Shown here: in pieces, positions 16,196 to 24,840 of the stretch | Numbering within the stretch: the stretch's first letter is position 1 | Layout of the letters: every line of letters starts with the position of its first letter | Assembly (NCBI GenBank): GCA_903877135.1 | Contig: CAIRCN010000006.1 | Location: 124,001 to 188,000 of the forward strand | Direction: 5' to 3' | Length of the DNA stretch: 64,000 bases | Source of the DNA: an uncultured Opitutia bacterium | Lineage (GTDB): Bacteria > Verrucomicrobiota > Verrucomicrobiia > Opitutales > Opitutaceae | Made by a program: the position numbers and the translations under genes | The notes under the pieces: model-generated | Seen by the model: only the letters and a program-made list of their open reading frames with translations | Told to the model about the DNA's origin: nothing | Databases searched by the model: none

Positions 16196-18412
16196 TTACT
16201 GCGCGGCGGGCTCAGCGGGGGCGGCGGGTTCGCCGCCGGCCTGCTTCTGCGCCTCGAGGTCCTTCATCGCGGCCTTGCGTGAGAGACGGACCTTGCCGGA
16301 GCGCTCGTCGATGCCGATGCATTTCACCGTGATCGACTCACCCATCTTGACGACGTCCTCGGTGCGGCGCACGCGGAAGTCGGCGAGCTCGCTGATGTGG
16401 CAGAGGCCTTCCTTGCCGGGCAGGCACTCGACGAAGCAGCCGAAGTCCTTCACGCCAGTCACGCGACCGGTGTAGACCTTGCCCATCTCGATCTGGGCGC
16501 CGCCGCCACCGCCGCCGGGGCCGGAGCCGCCGCCGCAGAGGCCGTCGATTTCCTGAATCGCGCGGGCCATCGCCTCGGCGTTGTTCGAGTAAACGAAGAC
16601 CTTGCCGGAATCGTCCTCGGCGATATCGATCTGCGCACCGGTCGTTTCCGTGATGCGGCGGATCGTCTTGCCACCGGGCCCGATGAGCAGGCCGATCTTT
16701 TCGGGATCGATCTGGATCGTCTGGATGCGGGGGGCGTATTTGCTGAGGTCGGCGCGGGGCGCGGGGAGCGAGGCGAGCATCGTGCGGAGGATCTCGATGC
16801 GGGCGTCGCGGGCTTGGAAGATCGCGGCCGTGGCGATCTCGAAGGGCAGGCCATGGATCTTGAGGTCGAGCTGGAAGCCCGTGATGCCCTTGGTCGTGCC
16901 GGCGAGCTTGAAGTCCATGTCGCCGAAGTGGTCTTCCTCACCGAGAATGTCGGTGATGGTGGTCCACTTGGTGATGGAGCCGTCGGGACCGTTTTCGGTC
17001 ATGAGGCCGCAGGAGATGCCGGCGACGGGGGCGATGATCGGCACGCCGGCGTCCATGAGCGAGAGGCAGCCGCCGCAGACCGAGGCCATTGAGGTCGAGC
17101 CGTTGGAGGCCATGATCTCGGAGACAACGCGGATCGAGTAGGGGAACACATCCTCCGGCGGGAGCACCGGGACGAGCGAGCGCTCGGCGAGCGCGCCGTG
17201 GCCGATTTCGCGGCGGCCGGGGCCGGTAGTGCGGCCAGTTTCACCGACGGAGAACGGCGGGAAGTTGTAGTGGAGGATGAAGCTCTTCGAGGTGGCGCCG
17301 CCGGTGAGGCCGTCCATGTCCTGGGCTTCCTTGGTAGGCCCGAGGGTGGTGATGGCGATGTTCTGGGTGTCGCCGCGCTGGAACATGGCGGAGCCATGGA
17401 CGCGCGGGAGGACGCCGACCTGCGCGGTCAGCGGGCGGATCGTCTTGGCATCGCGGCCGTCGGCGCGAACGCCGCGCTCGAGGACGGTCCGACGGTAGGC
17501 CTTGTACTGGAGGTCTTCGAAGACGACGTTGAGGTCGACATCGGTGAACTTGTCGGCGCCGAGTTCTGCGGTGAGGGCGGTCTTGGCCTCGTCCTTGAGG
17601 ACCTTAACGGCCGTGGCGCGGGCGGCCTTTTCCTTGCCGAAGATGGCCGCGGCGAGGCGGACGTCGGGGACGACGCGCTCGATGATGGCGCGGGCGGCTG
17701 GCGTGGCGCCGGAGAGGGCGAAAACGGACTTGGGTTTGCCGGCGAGGACGACGAGTTCCTTGATCGCGGCGATGATGGGCTGGATGGCCTGGTGGCCGAA
17801 CGCGAGCGCCTCGACGAAGCGTTCTTCCGTGATCTGGTCGGCGGAGCCCTCGATCATCAGCATGTCTTTTTCGTTGCCGACATAGATGAGGTCGAGCGTT
17901 GAGGAATACATCTGCTCGATGGTCGGGTTGGCGACGAACTGGCCTTCGATCTGGGCGACGCGGATGGCGCCGATGGGCCCGTTCCACGGAATGTCGGAGA
18001 TGGCGAGCGCGGCGCTGGCGCCGTTGACCATCGGGATGTCGGAGTCGTTGAGCTGGTCGGCCGACATGAGCGAGCCGATGATCTGGACCTCATTAAGGAA
18101 GCCCTCGGGGAAGAGCGGGCGACAGGGGCGGTCGCAGAGGCGAGAGGTGAGGATCTCCTTCTCGGAGGGACGGCCCTCGCGCTTGAAGTAGCCGCCGGGG
18201 AAGCGGCCGGCCGCGGCGTATTTGTCGCGGTAGTCGACGGTGAGGGGGAACCAATCTTGGCCGGGCTTCATGGTCTGCGAGACGCAGGCGGTGACGAAGA
18301 CGTTGGTCTCGCCGACGCAGACGTTGACCGCGCCGTTGGCGAGGGCAGCGATCGAGCCGGTGGAGAAGGTGATCCCGAGGCCGGGAACGGTGACGTTATG
18401 TTTCTGATTCAT
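16196..18412 (-). CDS. pnp: Polyribonucleotide nucleotidyltransferase (PNPase)
   Basis: 738 aa, full length. Two RNase PH domains (first with [21 protein letters not shown], second with [20 protein letters not shown]), then the KH domain with [17 protein letters not shown] (about residue 577) and the S1 domain beginning [19 protein letters not shown] short Ala/Pro-rich tail ends the protein. It performs phosphorolytic 3'-5' RNA decay, normally in the degradosome. It lies behind rpsO, as in many bacteria, and its leader carries a long hairpin (18587-18636) that may be an RNase III target for autoregulation. Confidence 0.97.
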   Translation of the reverse strand: MNQKHNVTVPGLGITFSTGSIAALANGAVNVCVGETNVFVTACVSQTMKPGQDWFPLTVDYRDKYAAAGRFPGGYFKREGRPSEKEILTSRLCDRPCRPLFPEGFLNEVQIIGSLMSADQLNDSDIPMVNGASAALAISDIPWNGPIGAIRVAQIEGQFVANPTIEQMYSSTLDLIYVGNEKDMLMIEGSADQITEERFVEALAFGHQAIQPIIAAIKELVVLAGKPKSVFALSGATPAARAIIERVVPDVRLAAAIFGKEKAARATAVKVLKDEAKTALTAELGADKFTDVDLNVVFEDLQYKAYRRTVLERGVRADGRDAKTIRPLTAQVGVLPRVHGSAMFQRGDTQNIAITTLGPTKEAQDMDGLTGGATSKSFILHYNFPPFSVGETGRTTGPGRREIGHGALAERSLVPVLPPEDVFPYSIRVVSEIMASNGSTSMASVCGGCLSLMDAGVPIIAPVAGISCGLMTENGPDGSITKWTTITDILGEEDHFGDMDFKLAGTTKGITGFQLDLKIHGLPFEIATAAIFQARDARIEILRTMLASLPAPRADLSKYAPRIQTIQIDPEKIGLLIGPGGKTIRRITETTGAQIDIAEDDSGKVFVYSNNAEAMARAIQEIDGLCGGGSGPGGGGGGAQIEMGKVYTGRVTGVKDFGCFVECLPGKEGLCHISELADFRVRRTEDVVKMGESITVKCIGIDERSGKVRLSRKAAMKDLEAQKQAGGEPAAPAEPAAQ

Positions 18413-18586
18413 TTGCTGACGGATTTTCGGATTACGGACGATTTGTGTCGGCGGATGAGGCGGGCAGTGTCAGCGACACAGGACTGGTGGGCTGCCCGGG
18501 GCTTCCTTGGTCGGAAGCAGCGCGGCCGGGTGGCTGCGCGGGGGATGTGACGAACCCGATTGGTCTCCCCGTTCGAGACGCGAGAG

Positions 18587-18636
18587 ATTTCCGTTTGCCG
18601 CCGGTGGCGGAGTTTGCCCTGGCGGCAAACGGAAAT
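18587..18636 (-). promoter_or_regulatory. Perfect 16-bp stem-loop in the rpsO-pnp interval (pnp leader)
   Basis: Arms ATTTCCGTTTGCCGCC (18587-18602) and GGCGGCAAACGGAAAT (18621-18636) are perfectly complementary around an 18-nt loop. The hairpin lies 175 bp upstream of the pnp start on the transcribed strand. In enterobacteria a long double-stranded stem in this position is cut by RNase III and allows PNPase autoregulation. The position and size are seen here; the function is inferred by analogy. Confidence 0.55.
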
Positions 18637-18669
18637 GTCCCGGTCTGGATGCGAGTGTCGGTAAAGACA

Positions 18670-18698
18670 ACGGGCGACCCGCGGATCGGGTCGCCCGT
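18670..18698 (-). terminator. Terminator or attenuator hairpin after rpsO
   Basis: Stem ACGGGCGACCC/GGGTCGCCCGT with a 7-nt loop begins 14 bp after the rpsO stop. On the minus strand it is followed by TGTCTTTAC, a weak U-rich tail, so partial read-through into pnp is plausible. Confidence 0.65.
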
Positions 18699-18711
18699 GT
18701 GACAAAGGGGG

Positions 18712-18978
18712 TTACTTGCGGAGATTCAGTTTCTGGAGGAGTTCGGTATACTTCGGCAGGTCGTGCTTCTTGAGGTAATCGAGAAGCTTGCGACGGCGGC
18801 TGGCCATTTGCAGAAGGCCGCGGCGGGAGTGGAAATCCTTGCGGTGCGTGCGCAGGTGCTCGGTCAGGTGATTGATTCGGGCGGTGAGCAGCGCGACTTG
18901 GACTTCGGACGAGCCGGTATCCTTTTCGTGGGTCTTGTATTCTGCGATGATGGTGGGTTTAACGACTATGGTGGACAT
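18712..18978 (-). CDS. rpsO: 30S ribosomal protein S15
   Basis: 88 aa, the normal size. Diagnostic S15 segments are present: [48 protein letters not shown] and the basic C-terminus. The start at 18978 gives [15 protein letters not shown]; longer frames run into the upstream intergenic region. It binds 16S rRNA helices 20-22 in the small subunit. It precedes pnp with the hairpins described between them. The upstream 235 bp hold its promoter and no other gene. Confidence 0.97.
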   Translation of the reverse strand: MSTIVVKPTIIAEYKTHEKDTGSSEVQVALLTARINHLTEHLRTHRKDFHSRRGLLQMASRRRKLLDYLKKHDLPKYTELLQKLNLRK

Positions 18979-19213
18979 GGTTTTATGGGAGGTTTCACGA
19001 CTGTAGGGACCCCTTGCGGGCTCCGTGTCGCCCGCCCCGCCCCCGACCGAAATCGGGGTTGAGCCGGCGTCACCGTTCCAATCCGGCGGGATGCCGGACC
19101 AGTCATGGCGGGAACCCGCAACCGACGGATTTCCACTAACGCAAGGGGGCAGACTCCGAAACCAGCCGCTCCGGCGCAAGCGCAAACTTGAGAGAGGAAA
19201 GCCGGGAAGTTCC

Positions 19214-19597
19214 TCAGCCAGCGCGGAGGTTGATCGACTTGACGGCTTCGCAGCCGGGCAGGGCGCGGATGCGGCGGGCGATCTCCTCGCGATGGTGGAA
19301 GAGCTCGTTGCGGACGACGGAGTGGGCGGCGAGGACGAGGAGGCGGTTGCGCTCGATGCGGGCGGCGTGCGAATGGGCGGCGTTGGCGGCGCCGACGATC
19401 TCGACCCATTGGTCGCGGATCGACTGCTCGGCGGAGGGGCGGCCGATCTGATGCTGCACCATCAACTGCTCGACAACCGTGGCGAGCGGCTGGGTCGGGC
19501 GCTTTTTCGCACGGCGGGGTTCGTCGTAGGGCACGCCGCGGAGTTCGCCGACGAGTTCCTCGGCAAGTTTGCTGAACTGGTGGGGCGTGTTGTTCAC
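19214..19597 (-). CDS. DUF721 / DciA-like protein
   Basis: 127 aa. A C-terminal KH-like fold typical of DUF721: [60 protein letters not shown]. DciA proteins of this family load the replicative helicase DnaB in bacteria lacking DnaC. The short charged N-terminus is also typical. It begins a leftward-transcribed set after the glycan genes. The function is inferred from family; the distinction between true DciA and other DUF721 proteins cannot be made here. Confidence 0.75.
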   Translation of the reverse strand: MNNTPHQFSKLAEELVGELRGVPYDEPRRAKKRPTQPLATVVEQLMVQHQIGRPSAEQSIRDQWVEIVGAANAAHSHAARIERNRLLVLAAHSVVRNELFHHREEIARRIRALPGCEAVKSINLRAG

Positions 19598-19610
19598 GGT
19601 GGCGTCAGGT

Positions 19611-20372
19611 TTAGCGGGCGGTGAACACGAAGTTGTTGCAGTAACCGGGCTGCTTGGGCACGGCCTGATGCACGGCGGGAGCGAACTCGCTGAGGGGGGT
19701 GAGCCGGTTGTTTAGGAAGAAGCGGCCGGCGTAGCCGCGACTTTCGAGGTAGCCGAAGACCTCGGCGATCGGGCGGTCGCCGTGGTGGCGTTGCTCGCAC
19801 TCGAACATCAGCACGGGCCGGTGGCGGCGGAGGAGTTGCTCGGCGCCGCGGAAGACGGACAGCTCGTGGCCCTCGACGTCGCATTTCACGAAGGAGATGG
19901 GTTGGCCGGGGTCGGTGATTTTTTCGAAATAGCGGTCGAGGGCGAGCACGCGGACCTCGAGGGAATGGCCGGTGGCCGTGGCGGTGCCGGTGGCCTCGAG
20001 CGAGGCGCCGGGCGAGGGGCGGCCGTCAGTCGGGATGTGCAAGCGCATGGTGCCCTCACGGTCCGAGACGCCGGCGTTTTCCACGACTACGCGGGCGGGG
20101 TCGAAGCTGAGGGCGAGGCGGCGGGCGAGCCGGGGCTGGGGCTCGAAGGCATAGACGCGCCCTTCCGGGCCGACGCCGCGGGCGAGCCAGAACGTGTAGC
20201 CGCCTTTGTGCGCGCCGATGTCGAGCGCGATGGAGCCGGGGCGCACCTGGCTGCGCAGAAAGGCGATCTCCGCGGGGTCGTTTTTCCAGCGGTAACGGCA
20301 GGCGCGGTAGAGCAGGCGGAGTTTCAGGCGCCACGGCGCCGGGTCAGCGGTCGGCGCGGTGGAGGCGTTCAT
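19611..20372 (-). CDS. FkbM family methyltransferase
   Basis: 253 aa from the ATG at 20372, which overlaps the upstream glycosyltransferase stop by 29 bp; longer frames run through that gene. Motif I SIALDIGAHKGGYTF, VYAFEPQPRLARRL, VVENAGVSDREG and SFVKCDVEGHELSVF are the FkbM/Methyltransf_21 signatures. Members O-methylate sugars or polyketides. Beside four glycosyltransferases, sugar O-methylation of a surface glycan is the likely job. Confidence 0.87.
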   Translation of the reverse strand: MNASTAPTADPAPWRLKLRLLYRACRYRWKNDPAEIAFLRSQVRPGSIALDIGAHKGGYTFWLARGVGPEGRVYAFEPQPRLARRLALSFDPARVVVENAGVSDREGTMRLHIPTDGRPSPGASLEATGTATATGHSLEVRVLALDRYFEKITDPGQPISFVKCDVEGHELSVFRGAEQLLRRHRPVLMFECEQRHHGDRPIAEVFGYLESRGYAGRFFLNNRLTPLSEFAPAVHQAVPKQPGYCNNFVFTAR

Positions 20373-21120
20373 AGTAGCAGGCGTAGCGGAGGAAGGTGTA
20401 GTAGGCGGTGGCGGTGGCGGCCACGAAACCGGGGAAGCCGTCGAGAAAGCCGCGGCGCAGGAAGTAGCAACGGAAGAAGCGCCAGGCGGGGCGGAACATG
20501 GCGGCGCCGGTGGACCAGGGGCGGTGCTCGGCCACCTGCTTTTCGGCGAAGAGGCGCGCGTATTCGAGGACCTTGACGTGGTGCGCGGCAAGGGTCGGGT
20601 AGGGATAATGGAGCAGGTCGCCGGCGAGCGTGGCGACGGGGTCGTCGGTCTCCACTTTCTCGTGCACAAACTCGTCGCCGCCCCAGCGCGCGTGGTCGCG
20701 GTGCAGGAGGCGCAGGCTCAGGTCGGGATACCAGTCGCCGTGTGTGATCCAGCGGTTGATGAACCAGACTTTGCGCGGGAAACGCGCCCCGGCAAACCGG
20801 TCGTGGTCGGGACTGGCGAAAAAGTCGGCGAGCGCGTGTTGGAGTTCGGGCGAGACGGCTTCGTCGGCGTCGAGCGAGAGCACCCAAAGGTGCGCGGCGA
20901 GGGCGAGGGCGGCGTTCTTGGTGTCGCGGTAGCCTTGCCAAGCGAGGTGGTGCACGGTCGCGCCGAATTTCTCCGCCACGGCCTCGCTGCCGTCGGTGGT
21001 GGTGTTGAGCGCGACGACGATTTCCGCGACCCAGCCCTGCACGCTGGCGAGGCAGCGCGGGAGGTTGTGCGCCTCGTTCTTGGCGATGATGACGACGGAA
21101 AGTGGCAGCGGGGCGGTCAC
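20344..21120 (-). CDS. Glycosyltransferase family 2 (WaaE/KdtX-like)
   Basis: 258 aa. PLSVVIIAKNEAHNLPRCLASVQGW is the GT2 nucleotide-binding start, followed by LSLDADEAVSPEL, the DxD metal site, and WITHGDWYPDLSLRLLHRDHARW near residue 130, typical of the WaaE (lipopolysaccharide core beta-1,4-glucosyltransferase) subgroup. The hydrophobic C-terminus suggests membrane association. It is in a row of leftward glycan genes with very short gaps. Confidence 0.87.
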   Translation of the reverse strand: MTAPLPLSVVIIAKNEAHNLPRCLASVQGWVAEIVVALNTTTDGSEAVAEKFGATVHHLAWQGYRDTKNAALALAAHLWVLSLDADEAVSPELQHALADFFASPDHDRFAGARFPRKVWFINRWITHGDWYPDLSLRLLHRDHARWGGDEFVHEKVETDDPVATLAGDLLHYPYPTLAAHHVKVLEYARLFAEKQVAEHRPWSTGAAMFRPAWRFFRCYFLRRGFLDGFPGFVAATATAYYTFLRYACYYERLHRADR

Positions 21121-21135
21121 GGCGACAGATGAAGA

Positions 21136-22071
21136 CTAAATCTTTCCGGCGAGCGAGCGCGGGATTTGGTAGAGGTAGCCGCAGGAGCGCCAGGCGCGGA
21201 CGAGGGCCCGCTTGGCGGGTCCGGGGCGGGCGACGAGGGCGTTGACCAGCGCGAGGAGCGCGAAGCCGAGGGCCTTGACGATGTTGGCGAGAAATCGTCC
21301 GGCGAGATATCCGGTAGCGCCCGGCTGGCCAGCGCGGTCGATCACGCGTGAGCGGGCGGAGTCGAAGGCGTGTCGGGTGGCGTAGCGAAACGTGGTGCGG
21401 CTGGCGGGCATCTGGTGTTGCACGGCGGCCCCGGGCGAGAACCACACTTCGTAACCGGCAGCGCGCACGCGGCGGATCATCTCGGTGTCGCCGCCGGAGA
21501 AATAGTTACCGGCGGCGCGGTCGAGTGCCGTGTGAAACCGGCCGAGGCGCTCGAAGATCCATTTGGGAAAGGCCATGTTGGCGCCCATCGGGGACTGCGA
21601 CGCGGGCAGGCGGCCGATGTCGGAGCGAAAGGCCAGCGGCGAATGCCACTCGCGAATCCAGTCGGGCAGGCCGTCGGGGAACACCGGGATCACTTCGCCG
21701 CCGACGGCGCCGACGCAGCCGCTGGCGTCGGCCAGCAGCGGCATCGCCATCTGCGCGATCCAGTCGGGTTCCACGAGGATGTCGTCGTCGCCGAAGAGGA
21801 TGATGTCGCCGCGGGCCTCGGCGATGGCGCGGTTGCGGGCGTGGTCGAGGCCCTGGCGCGTTTCGAGAATGTAGCGCGGCGCCGGCTGGCTGCCGGCAAA
21901 CGACTCGACGACGTCGCGGGTGTCGGCGCGGGAGTTGTTGTCGATCACGAGCACCTCGAAGTGGTCGCGGGGAAACTGCTGCCGCGCGATGCCGGCGAGG
22001 GTCTGGCGCAGAAAGGTGGCCCGGTTGTAAGTCGGGATGGCGACGGTGACCTTGATGGCGAAATCGGGCAT
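21136..22071 (-). CDS. Glycosyltransferase family 2
   Basis: 311 aa. VTVAIPTYNRATFLRQTLAGI opens a GT-A fold; the ILFGDDDILVEPDW stretch near residue 95 holds the DxD metal-binding triad, and GGDTEMIRRVRAAGYEV the acceptor-side ED/DxE region. The C-terminus is hydrophobic (IVKALGFALLALVNALV), indicating a membrane-attached enzyme. Donor and acceptor sugars cannot be read. It is 15 bp upstream of the WaaE-like gene. Confidence 0.87.
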   Translation of the reverse strand: MPDFAIKVTVAIPTYNRATFLRQTLAGIARQQFPRDHFEVLVIDNNSRADTRDVVESFAGSQPAPRYILETRQGLDHARNRAIAEARGDIILFGDDDILVEPDWIAQMAMPLLADASGCVGAVGGEVIPVFPDGLPDWIREWHSPLAFRSDIGRLPASQSPMGANMAFPKWIFERLGRFHTALDRAAGNYFSGGDTEMIRRVRAAGYEVWFSPGAAVQHQMPASRTTFRYATRHAFDSARSRVIDRAGQPGATGYLAGRFLANIVKALGFALLALVNALVARPGPAKRALVRAWRSCGYLYQIPRSLAGKI

Positions 22072-22143
22072 GCGGTCGGGCGAGGATGGGAGCGGGGGCG
22101 GGCGGCCCGCAAACCGTTTCGGCGCGGCGGGCGGCGCGCGGGT

Positions 22144-23055
22144 TCAGCCGCGGCGGGTGAGTTTGAGGAATTGCCAGACCCAGCCGCTGGGCAGGCGGCC
22201 GAACGGGATGCGGCCGAGGCGTTGCGCGCGGAGGAGAATGGCGGGTTTTTTCGCGAAGCGGCGGGCGTAGGCGCGCGCCATGCGGCTGGTGAAGAAACGG
22301 GCGAGCCAGCGGCCGAGGCGCGGGGAGCGCGGGTATTGTTCGCGGGCGATGCGCAGGCGCAGCAGGTGCGCGCGGCGGAGCATCACGGGCCATTCGCGCT
22401 CGGTCCACTGGCCCTCGGCGACGCGGTAGAACGCGGCGACCTGCGGCACGGTTTCGACGCGGCCGGCGCAGGCGAGCGCATACCAGAACGCGTAGTCGGC
22501 AAGGCTCCCCTGGAGCGGGTCGAAGCCGCCGACCTTGAGCGCTAACTTGCGGTTGATGAGGACGCCGGGGAAGGGCGTCATGCTGCTCTTGAGGAACCAC
22601 GCCGGGGCGTAGGCGCGGGGCGTGGCGAACGTGCGCGGGCGCTCAACCGCGGGCGGCGCCGGTGCCTGCACGCAGCGGACGGCGATGGCGGCGAGGCCGG
22701 GCCGCAGGTGCGGTTCCACGGCGGCGAGGAACCACGGGTAAAGCGTGTCGTCCTCGTGCAGCACCATGACCCAGCGGCCGGTGGCGAGCGCGAGGCAGCG
22801 GTTCCAGTTGCCCACGCCGCCGAGGGCGGGTTGGTTCAGGAAAAAGCGCACGCGCGGCAGGCCGCACTCCTTGACGACGCGGCGCGTCTCGGCGAGGCCG
22901 CCGTCGTCGCAGACTACGACCTCGAAGTCGCGGCACTGCTCCTGCGCGGCGAGGCTGGCGAGGGTTTCGCGGAGGAGCGCGGGCCGATTGTAGGCGGGGA
23001 TCGCGAATGTGACAAGCGGCGGCGCGCCGGTGGGCGTGGAGGTTTCCGCGCTCAT
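22144..23055 (-). CDS. Glycosyltransferase family 2
   Basis: 303 aa from the ATG at 23055, which overlaps the upstream GT9 stop by 4 bp. PPLVTFAIPAYNRPALLRETL, CDDGGLAETRRVV and VMVLHEDDTLYPWF (metal-binding HEDD) mark a GT-A GT2 enzyme; TPFPGVLINRKLALKVGGFDPLQGSLADYAFW is the usual acceptor-loop region. The basic C-terminal tail suggests peripheral membrane binding. It belongs to the surface-glycan set. Confidence 0.86.
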   Translation of the reverse strand: MSAETSTPTGAPPLVTFAIPAYNRPALLRETLASLAAQEQCRDFEVVVCDDGGLAETRRVVKECGLPRVRFFLNQPALGGVGNWNRCLALATGRWVMVLHEDDTLYPWFLAAVEPHLRPGLAAIAVRCVQAPAPPAVERPRTFATPRAYAPAWFLKSSMTPFPGVLINRKLALKVGGFDPLQGSLADYAFWYALACAGRVETVPQVAAFYRVAEGQWTEREWPVMLRRAHLLRLRIAREQYPRSPRLGRWLARFFTSRMARAYARRFAKKPAILLRAQRLGRIPFGRLPSGWVWQFLKLTRRG

Positions 23056-24086
23056 CGGGGCTGGGCGAGCGCGGCGCGGATGGCGGAGAACACGCGGTCC
23101 ACCGTGACGTTGCGCACGCAGAAATTGCGGTAGGAGTCGGCGGGCACGCAGCGGCCGGGCGCGACACACGCGGTGCAGGGCAGCGGCGGCTGGAGGAGGG
23201 TGTGGCCGTCGCCGAGGGGGCGGAAGAGCGCGGCGTTTTGCGAGCCGTAGATCGCGACGACGCGCGTGCCGGTGGCGGCGGCAACGTGCATGGGGCCGCT
23301 GTCGTGGCACAGCAGCACGGTGCTGAGGCTGGCCAGCGCGGCGAAGCGAGGGAGCGAAAGTGGCTCGTCGAACGTGAGTAGGTGCATGCGGGCGTGGCCG
23401 CGGATGGCGTCGAGCAGCGGGCGCTCGGCGGGGCCGCCCGCGAGGACGACTTGGACGCCGAGTTCATCCTGCGCGCGGTCGCAGACGAGGGCGAAGTTTT
23501 CTGCGGGCCAGAGGCGAAACGCGCTGCGGCTGCCGGGGTGCACGAGCAGCACGCGGCCCGTGGCGCCAACGCGATGACGCAGGGCGGCGACGTCCTCCGA
23601 GCGCGGCACGAGGCGCACCTCGCGCGTCACCACCGGCACGCCGGCCGGCCCGAGGGCGCGCAGGTAATATTCGGTGATGGGCTGCGTCTCATGGGTCTCG
23701 TCGGGGTTGTGGACGGCGTGGGTGTAGAGCGCGCGCCATTTCAGCGGATAGCCGCCGTGGTGCAGGGCGAGGCGGAAGGGCGCGCCGCTGAGGCGCGCGA
23801 GGGCGGCGGTCTTGTCGGTGTTGTCGAAATCGAAGACGTGGGTGTAGCGCGCGCCTCGCAGCCGGTGCAGGAAACCGAGCCAGTCCCGCCAGCGGCTGGG
23901 CAGGACGAGCGCGGTATCCACGTCGGGATTGAGCGCGAGCACGGGGGCGTAGGCGGACTCGACGAGGACGCTAAGGTGGGCGTCGGGCCAGTGGAGGCGG
24001 AGGTTGCGCAGCACCGAACCGAGCAGGACGATGTCGCCGAGATAGCGGCGGCGGATTACGAGGAGATGCGGGCGGGGCGGCGACAT
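23052..24086 (-). CDS. Glycosyltransferase family 9 (heptosyltransferase-like)
   Basis: 344 aa from the ATG at 24086. HLLVIRRRYLGDIVLLGSVLRNL is the GT9 N-terminus; LLVHPGSRSAFRLWPAENFALVCD and TVLLCHDSGPMHVAAATGTRVVAIYGSQNAALFRPLG are the conserved ADP-heptose-binding regions of WaaC/WaaF/WaaQ proteins. A C-terminal PCTACVAPGRC cysteine cluster is common in the RfaF-like subgroup. Inner-core LPS heptose transfer is the family function. It is divergent from the methyltransferase gene with 55 bp between starts. Confidence 0.87.
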   Translation of the reverse strand: MSPPRPHLLVIRRRYLGDIVLLGSVLRNLRLHWPDAHLSVLVESAYAPVLALNPDVDTALVLPSRWRDWLGFLHRLRGARYTHVFDFDNTDKTAALARLSGAPFRLALHHGGYPLKWRALYTHAVHNPDETHETQPITEYYLRALGPAGVPVVTREVRLVPRSEDVAALRHRVGATGRVLLVHPGSRSAFRLWPAENFALVCDRAQDELGVQVVLAGGPAERPLLDAIRGHARMHLLTFDEPLSLPRFAALASLSTVLLCHDSGPMHVAAATGTRVVAIYGSQNAALFRPLGDGHTLLQPPLPCTACVAPGRCVPADSYRNFCVRNVTVDRVFSAIRAALAQPR

Positions 24087-24141
24087 GCGGGATTTCTGTT
24101 GGCGCGAGGCGCGAAGAAGCGGTAAGCCCTTGGCCACCGCA

Positions 24142-24840
24142 ATGCAATATCACCCTCCCGCCTGGCTGCCCGCGTCGGAAAAGGAAGTGCGCAAGGACTA
24201 CTATGGTCACTTGCGCGCGGAGGTCATCGAGGCCATCCCCGACGGCTGCGCGACCATCCTCGATGTAGGTTGCGGTCGGGGCACGCTCGGCCGCTGGCTG
24301 AAGGAAAACGGCGTGCGCACGGTCTATGGCGTCGAGCTGTTTGCGGCGGCCGGCGAGGAGGCGCAGCGCTGGCTCGACCAGGCGGTGGTAGGGAACATCG
24401 AGCAGGTGACGCTGCCGTTTGCCGAGGGCACGGTGGATTGCATCGTGTGCGCCGACGTGCTGGAGCACACGGCGGACCCGTGGGCGGTGGTGGCGAAATT
24501 GAAACGGCTGCTCGCGCCCGGCGGCTGCATCGTTGCCAGCATTCCTAACGTTGGTTTCCACCGCAACATCCGCAAACTGATCCGCGGGCACTGGCGCTAT
24601 GCCAACGAGGGGCTGCTCGACCGCACGCACCTGCGGTTTTTCACGCTGGAAACGATCGAGGAGTTGTTCGCGAGCAACGGAATGAAGATCGAGCGGGTGT
24701 TCAAGAAAGTGGACGGAGGCTGGAACATCCGCGTGCTGAACGCGCTGCTGCTTGGCGTGCTGCGGAACACACTCTATCTGCACTACATCGTCCGTGTGCG
24801 GGTGGGCTGCCGCGACCGTCACGCGCCGGCGTGCTGCTGA
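24142..24840 (+). CDS. Class I SAM-dependent methyltransferase
   Basis: 232 aa from the ATG at 24142; earlier starts overlap the divergent GT9 gene. TILDVGCGRGTLGRWLKE is motif I, VYGVELFAAAGEEAQ motif II, and DCIVCADVLEHTADPWAVVAKLKRLLAPGG the Methyltransf_11/23 core, with HLRFFTLETIEELF near the C-terminus. Proteins of this type often act on glycan or lipid-linked sugars. It overlaps the MsbA-like gene by 22 bp in convergent orientation. Confidence 0.85.
   Translation: MQYHPPAWLPASEKEVRKDYYGHLRAEVIEAIPDGCATILDVGCGRGTLGRWLKENGVRTVYGVELFAAAGEEAQRWLDQAVVGNIEQVTLPFAEGTVDCIVCADVLEHTADPWAVVAKLKRLLAPGGCIVASIPNVGFHRNIRKLIRGHWRYANEGLLDRTHLRFFTLETIEELFASNGMKIERVFKKVDGGWNIRVLNALLLGVLRNTLYLHYIVRVRVGCRDRHAPACC

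Noticed and set aside
18979-19213. Hairpin CCCCGACCGAAATCGGGG upstream of rpsO as a terminator
   Set aside because: No U-rich tail on either strand and only a short stem; a chance palindrome in GC-rich sequence is as likely.
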